Position numbers and translations under genes: made by a program. Below, in pieces: positions 62,472 through 64,000 of a DNA stretch of 64,000 nucleotides. Where the stretch lies: the NCBI GenBank assembly GCA_944382905.1, contig CALWNU010000002.1, positions 25,611-89,610 of the forward strand, read 5' to 3'. The notes below the pieces were generated by a model. It was not told the DNA's origin and made no database searches. It saw only the letters and a list, made by a program, of their open reading frames with translations. Positions within the stretch are counted from its first letter, which is position 1. The number at the start of each line of letters is the position of its first letter. Source of the stretch: an uncultured Clostridia bacterium (GTDB taxonomy: Bacteria > Bacillota > Clostridia > Oscillospirales > Ruminococcaceae).

Positions 62472-63134
62472 ATGCAATATGGAATTGCCTTTTTGGAAGG
62501 AATGATCACCTTCCTCTCCCCGTGCCTGCTGCCTATGCTGCCGATTTATCTGTCCTATTTTGCCGGCGGAGGGGTATGCAGCGTAAAGAAAACGTTTTTC
62601 GGCGCGCTGGGCTTTGTCGTTGGGTTCACCGCCATATTTGTCGCGCTGGGCGCGTTGGCGGGTACCATGGGCAGCGTTCTCCAAGAATATCAGACCGCGG
62701 TGAACCTGGTGACCGGCTTGATCGTAGTCTATTTCGGTCTGTCCTTTCTCGGCGTATTCCGGTGGACCCCATTTCGCGGGATCAGCCGGTTTACCGGCGC
62801 TGCCAACCAGGGCTTTTTTTCCTCTTTGATTTTCGGCGTGGTATTCTCGGTGGGATGGACGCCCTGCGTCGGCGCGTTTTTGGGTTCCGCCCTGGCCCTG
62901 GCTTCCCAGCAAGGGCATGTGTTGGAAGGCGTTTTCATGTTGCTGTCCTATTCGCTGGGGTTGGGCGTTCCTTTCCTTCTCAGCGCGCTATTGATCGACT
63001 CGTTGAAATCCGCATTCCACTGGATTCAGCAGCATTACCAGCTGATCAACACCGTCTGCGGGATCCTTTTGGTACTGGTTGGCATTCTCATGGCCACCGG
63101 AACGTTAGGCCGGCTGTTGAATTTGCTTGGATAA
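62472..63134 (+). CDS. ccdA: Cytochrome c biogenesis/thiol transporter CcdA
   Basis: 220 residues with six transmembrane helices. The two redox cysteines lie in FLSPCLLPMLPIYLSYF (helix 1) and GWTPCVGAFLGSALAL (helix 4). It carries electrons from cytoplasmic thioredoxin to extracytoplasmic thiol proteins. The downstream TlpA-like gene, 10 bases away, is its likely acceptor, and trxA is close by as donor. Confidence 0.94.
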   Translation: MQYGIAFLEGMITFLSPCLLPMLPIYLSYFAGGGVCSVKKTFFGALGFVVGFTAIFVALGALAGTMGSVLQEYQTAVNLVTGLIVVYFGLSFLGVFRWTPFRGISRFTGAANQGFFSSLIFGVVFSVGWTPCVGAFLGSALALASQQGHVLEGVFMLLSYSLGLGVPFLLSALLIDSLKSAFHWIQQHYQLINTVCGILLVLVGILMATGTLGRLLNLLG

Positions 63135-63144
63135 GGAGGATCCG

Positions 63145-63753
63145 ATGAACCAGAAAAAAATTGCAGGACTCATTTTGATTGTATTGGTCCTTTTGATCGG
63201 CGGCGCGGCGATCCTGTATCCCAAATTGGCGCCGCTGTTGGACACCGACCAGTTGGCCGGGCAATCCCCCCAAAGTCAAGAGCAATCCAGCGGGACAGAA
63301 GACGTCAAGATCTCTGCGCCGGATTTTACGGTTTATGACGCTCAAGGCAATGAAGTGCGCCTGTCCGACTATATTGGCAAACCCATTGTGCTCAACTTCT
63401 GGGCAAGCTGGTGCGGCCCGTGCCAGATGGAAATGCCCCATTTCCAGGAAAAATATGAAGAATTTGGGCAGAGGATCCATTTTTTGATGGTCAATATGAC
63501 CACCAGTTCCCGGGAAACCATGGAAAGCGCCACCGGTTTTATCGCAGAACAAGGATATACCTTTCCGGTATTTTACGATACCAAAACGGATGCGGCTACG
63601 GTTTATGGGATTTTTTCGCTGCCGACCACCTATTTTATCGACGCAGACGGCTATCTTGTCGCCCAAGCCTCCGGGGCGATCAGCAGCGACACCTTGCAGC
63701 GCGGCATTGATATGATCGCACAGCAGGGCGACGAAAAAGTTTTCTCTTCCTAA
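63145..63753 (+). CDS. TlpA-like membrane-anchored thioredoxin
   Basis: 202 residues. An N-terminal signal-anchor (LILIVLVLLIGGAAILY), a Gln/Ser linker, then the TlpA/ResA-type domain with FWASWCGPCQMEMPHF and the cis-Pro in SLPTTYFIDADGYLVAQ. It reduces disulfides outside the membrane. The start ATG follows AAGGAGG. It forms an operon with ccdA. Confidence 0.94.
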   Translation: MNQKKIAGLILIVLVLLIGGAAILYPKLAPLLDTDQLAGQSPQSQEQSSGTEDVKISAPDFTVYDAQGNEVRLSDYIGKPIVLNFWASWCGPCQMEMPHFQEKYEEFGQRIHFLMVNMTTSSRETMESATGFIAEQGYTFPVFYDTKTDAATVYGIFSLPTTYFIDADGYLVAQASGAISSDTLQRGIDMIAQQGDEKVFSS

Positions 63754-63847
63754 TCCTCCGCCGGCAAACGGCGCCCACCCAGGCGGGGAACGGGAAAGGC
63801 CGTTTGTAGCGCAGAAAAAGAATAAAAAAGAGCGAAGGGACAAAGGT

Positions 63848-63916
63848 GCCTCCCGATAAGAAAATATCGTGAGGCAAGAGAGAAACGGTATAGCTTCGGC
63901 TATGCCGTTTTTCTCA
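63848..63916 (-). terminator. Hairpins downstream of the serine recombinase gene
   Basis: GAGAAACGGTATAGC (63880-63894) pairs imperfectly with GCTATGCCGTTTTTCTC (63899-63915) over a TTCG loop and can end the recombinase transcript. A second hairpin, GCCTC/GAGGC with GATA/TATC inside (63848-63875), lies next to it. The rest of the 63754-63847 gap shows nothing I can name. Confidence 0.55.
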
Positions 63917-64000
63917 TTCTTGCCTTGATGAAGTGACTTTGGATACTTCCAGGGCTCCAATGCCCTTATAGTAGATGTCAATTTCCTGGGTGCGGTTCTT
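63914..64000 (-). CDS. Serine recombinase (DUF4368-type), C-terminal end only
   Basis: Only the last 28 codons and the stop are inside the window. They read KNRTQEIDIYYKGIGALEVS and end TSSRQE. QEIDIYY(K/N) followed by a (V/I)G segment is how DUF4368-type large serine recombinases of clostridial integrative elements end. Most of the gene, and the mobile element, must lie beyond 64000. The identification rests on a short segment. Confidence 0.6.
   Translation of the reverse strand, partial: KNRTQEIDIYYKGIGALEVSKVTSSRQE

Noticed and set aside
1..64000. CRISPR arrays and cas genes
   Set aside because: No series of evenly spaced identical repeats and no Cas-like product was found by reading; an RT does not in itself imply CRISPR.

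Overview
The window looks like the chromosome of an anaerobic, low-redox Gram-positive of the class Clostridia, most likely Oscillospiraceae/Ruminococcaceae. The reasons are a Firmicutes-type mraZ-to-ftsZ division and cell-wall cluster with a PASTA penicillin-binding protein, the Firmicutes families DUF1934, DUF4364 and DUF1292, flavin-dependent thymidylate synthase (ThyX), a desulfoferrodoxin-like superoxide reductase, HPr of the PTS, consensus sigma-A promoters (TTGACA-N17-TATAAT) and strong AAGGAGG ribosome binding sites. The DNA is GC-rich apart from a few AT-rich intergenic stretches. No genus can be fixed from the sequence alone.

Layout. 1-4.5 kb: glucose-6-phosphate isomerase (cut by the window edge), a D,D-carboxypeptidase, a small secreted protein and the tRNA methylthiotransferase MtaB. 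4.6-8.6 kb: an HPr-like protein without the phosphorylatable histidine, then the rpmG-secE-nusG-rplK-rplA-(leader)-rplJ-rplL block on the minus strand. 8.8-12 kb: ddl-murI-DUF1934 followed by a protein that looks like an arginyl-tRNA synthetase with its catalytic core removed. 12-20.5 kb: a sigma factor/membrane anti-sigma candidate pair, DUF4364, a MATE exporter, an XRE-cupin regulator with an acyl-CoA synthetase, a nitroreductase and a GT4 glycosyltransferase. 20.6-36.4 kb: a lipoprotein with three FMN-binding-like repeats, then the dcw cluster read leftwards (mraZ, rsmH, ftsL, PBP, murE, murF, mraY, ftsW, murG, murA, ftsQ, ftsZ), which lacks murD, murC, murB and ftsA. 36.5-52.4 kb: cysK, a MarR-controlled ABC exporter with two perfect operator palindromes, rsmD-coaD, uvrC, ptsH, then thyX-tmk-DJ-1-MTHFS-mltG-U32 peptidase and pcrA. 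52.4-57 kb: an AT-rich broken gene with intact promoter and terminator, DUF1292, a probable 6S RNA, glpQ-EamA and an FrlB-like SIS deglycase. 57-64 kb: a copper-type P-ATPase with CsoR and its operator, a retron, thioredoxin, a Crp/Fnr regulator, desulfoferrodoxin, CcdA and a TlpA-like thioredoxin, and finally the C-terminus of a serine recombinase at the window edge, which marks a mobile element entering the next window.

The most notable system is a compact retron at 59.4-60.6 kb. It has its own promoter, a structured msr-msd RNA with recognisable a1/a2 arms and a candidate branching guanosine, and a 307-residue reverse transcriptase carrying the retron motifs NAxxH, YxDD and VTG. No effector gene is linked to it; it sits between copper homeostasis genes and a thioredoxin gene. 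Second is the ArgS-derived protein that keeps the N-terminal tRNA-contact domain and the DALR anticodon-binding domain but has no HIGH/KMSK synthetase fold. All functional statements come from reading the sequence; no database search was run.
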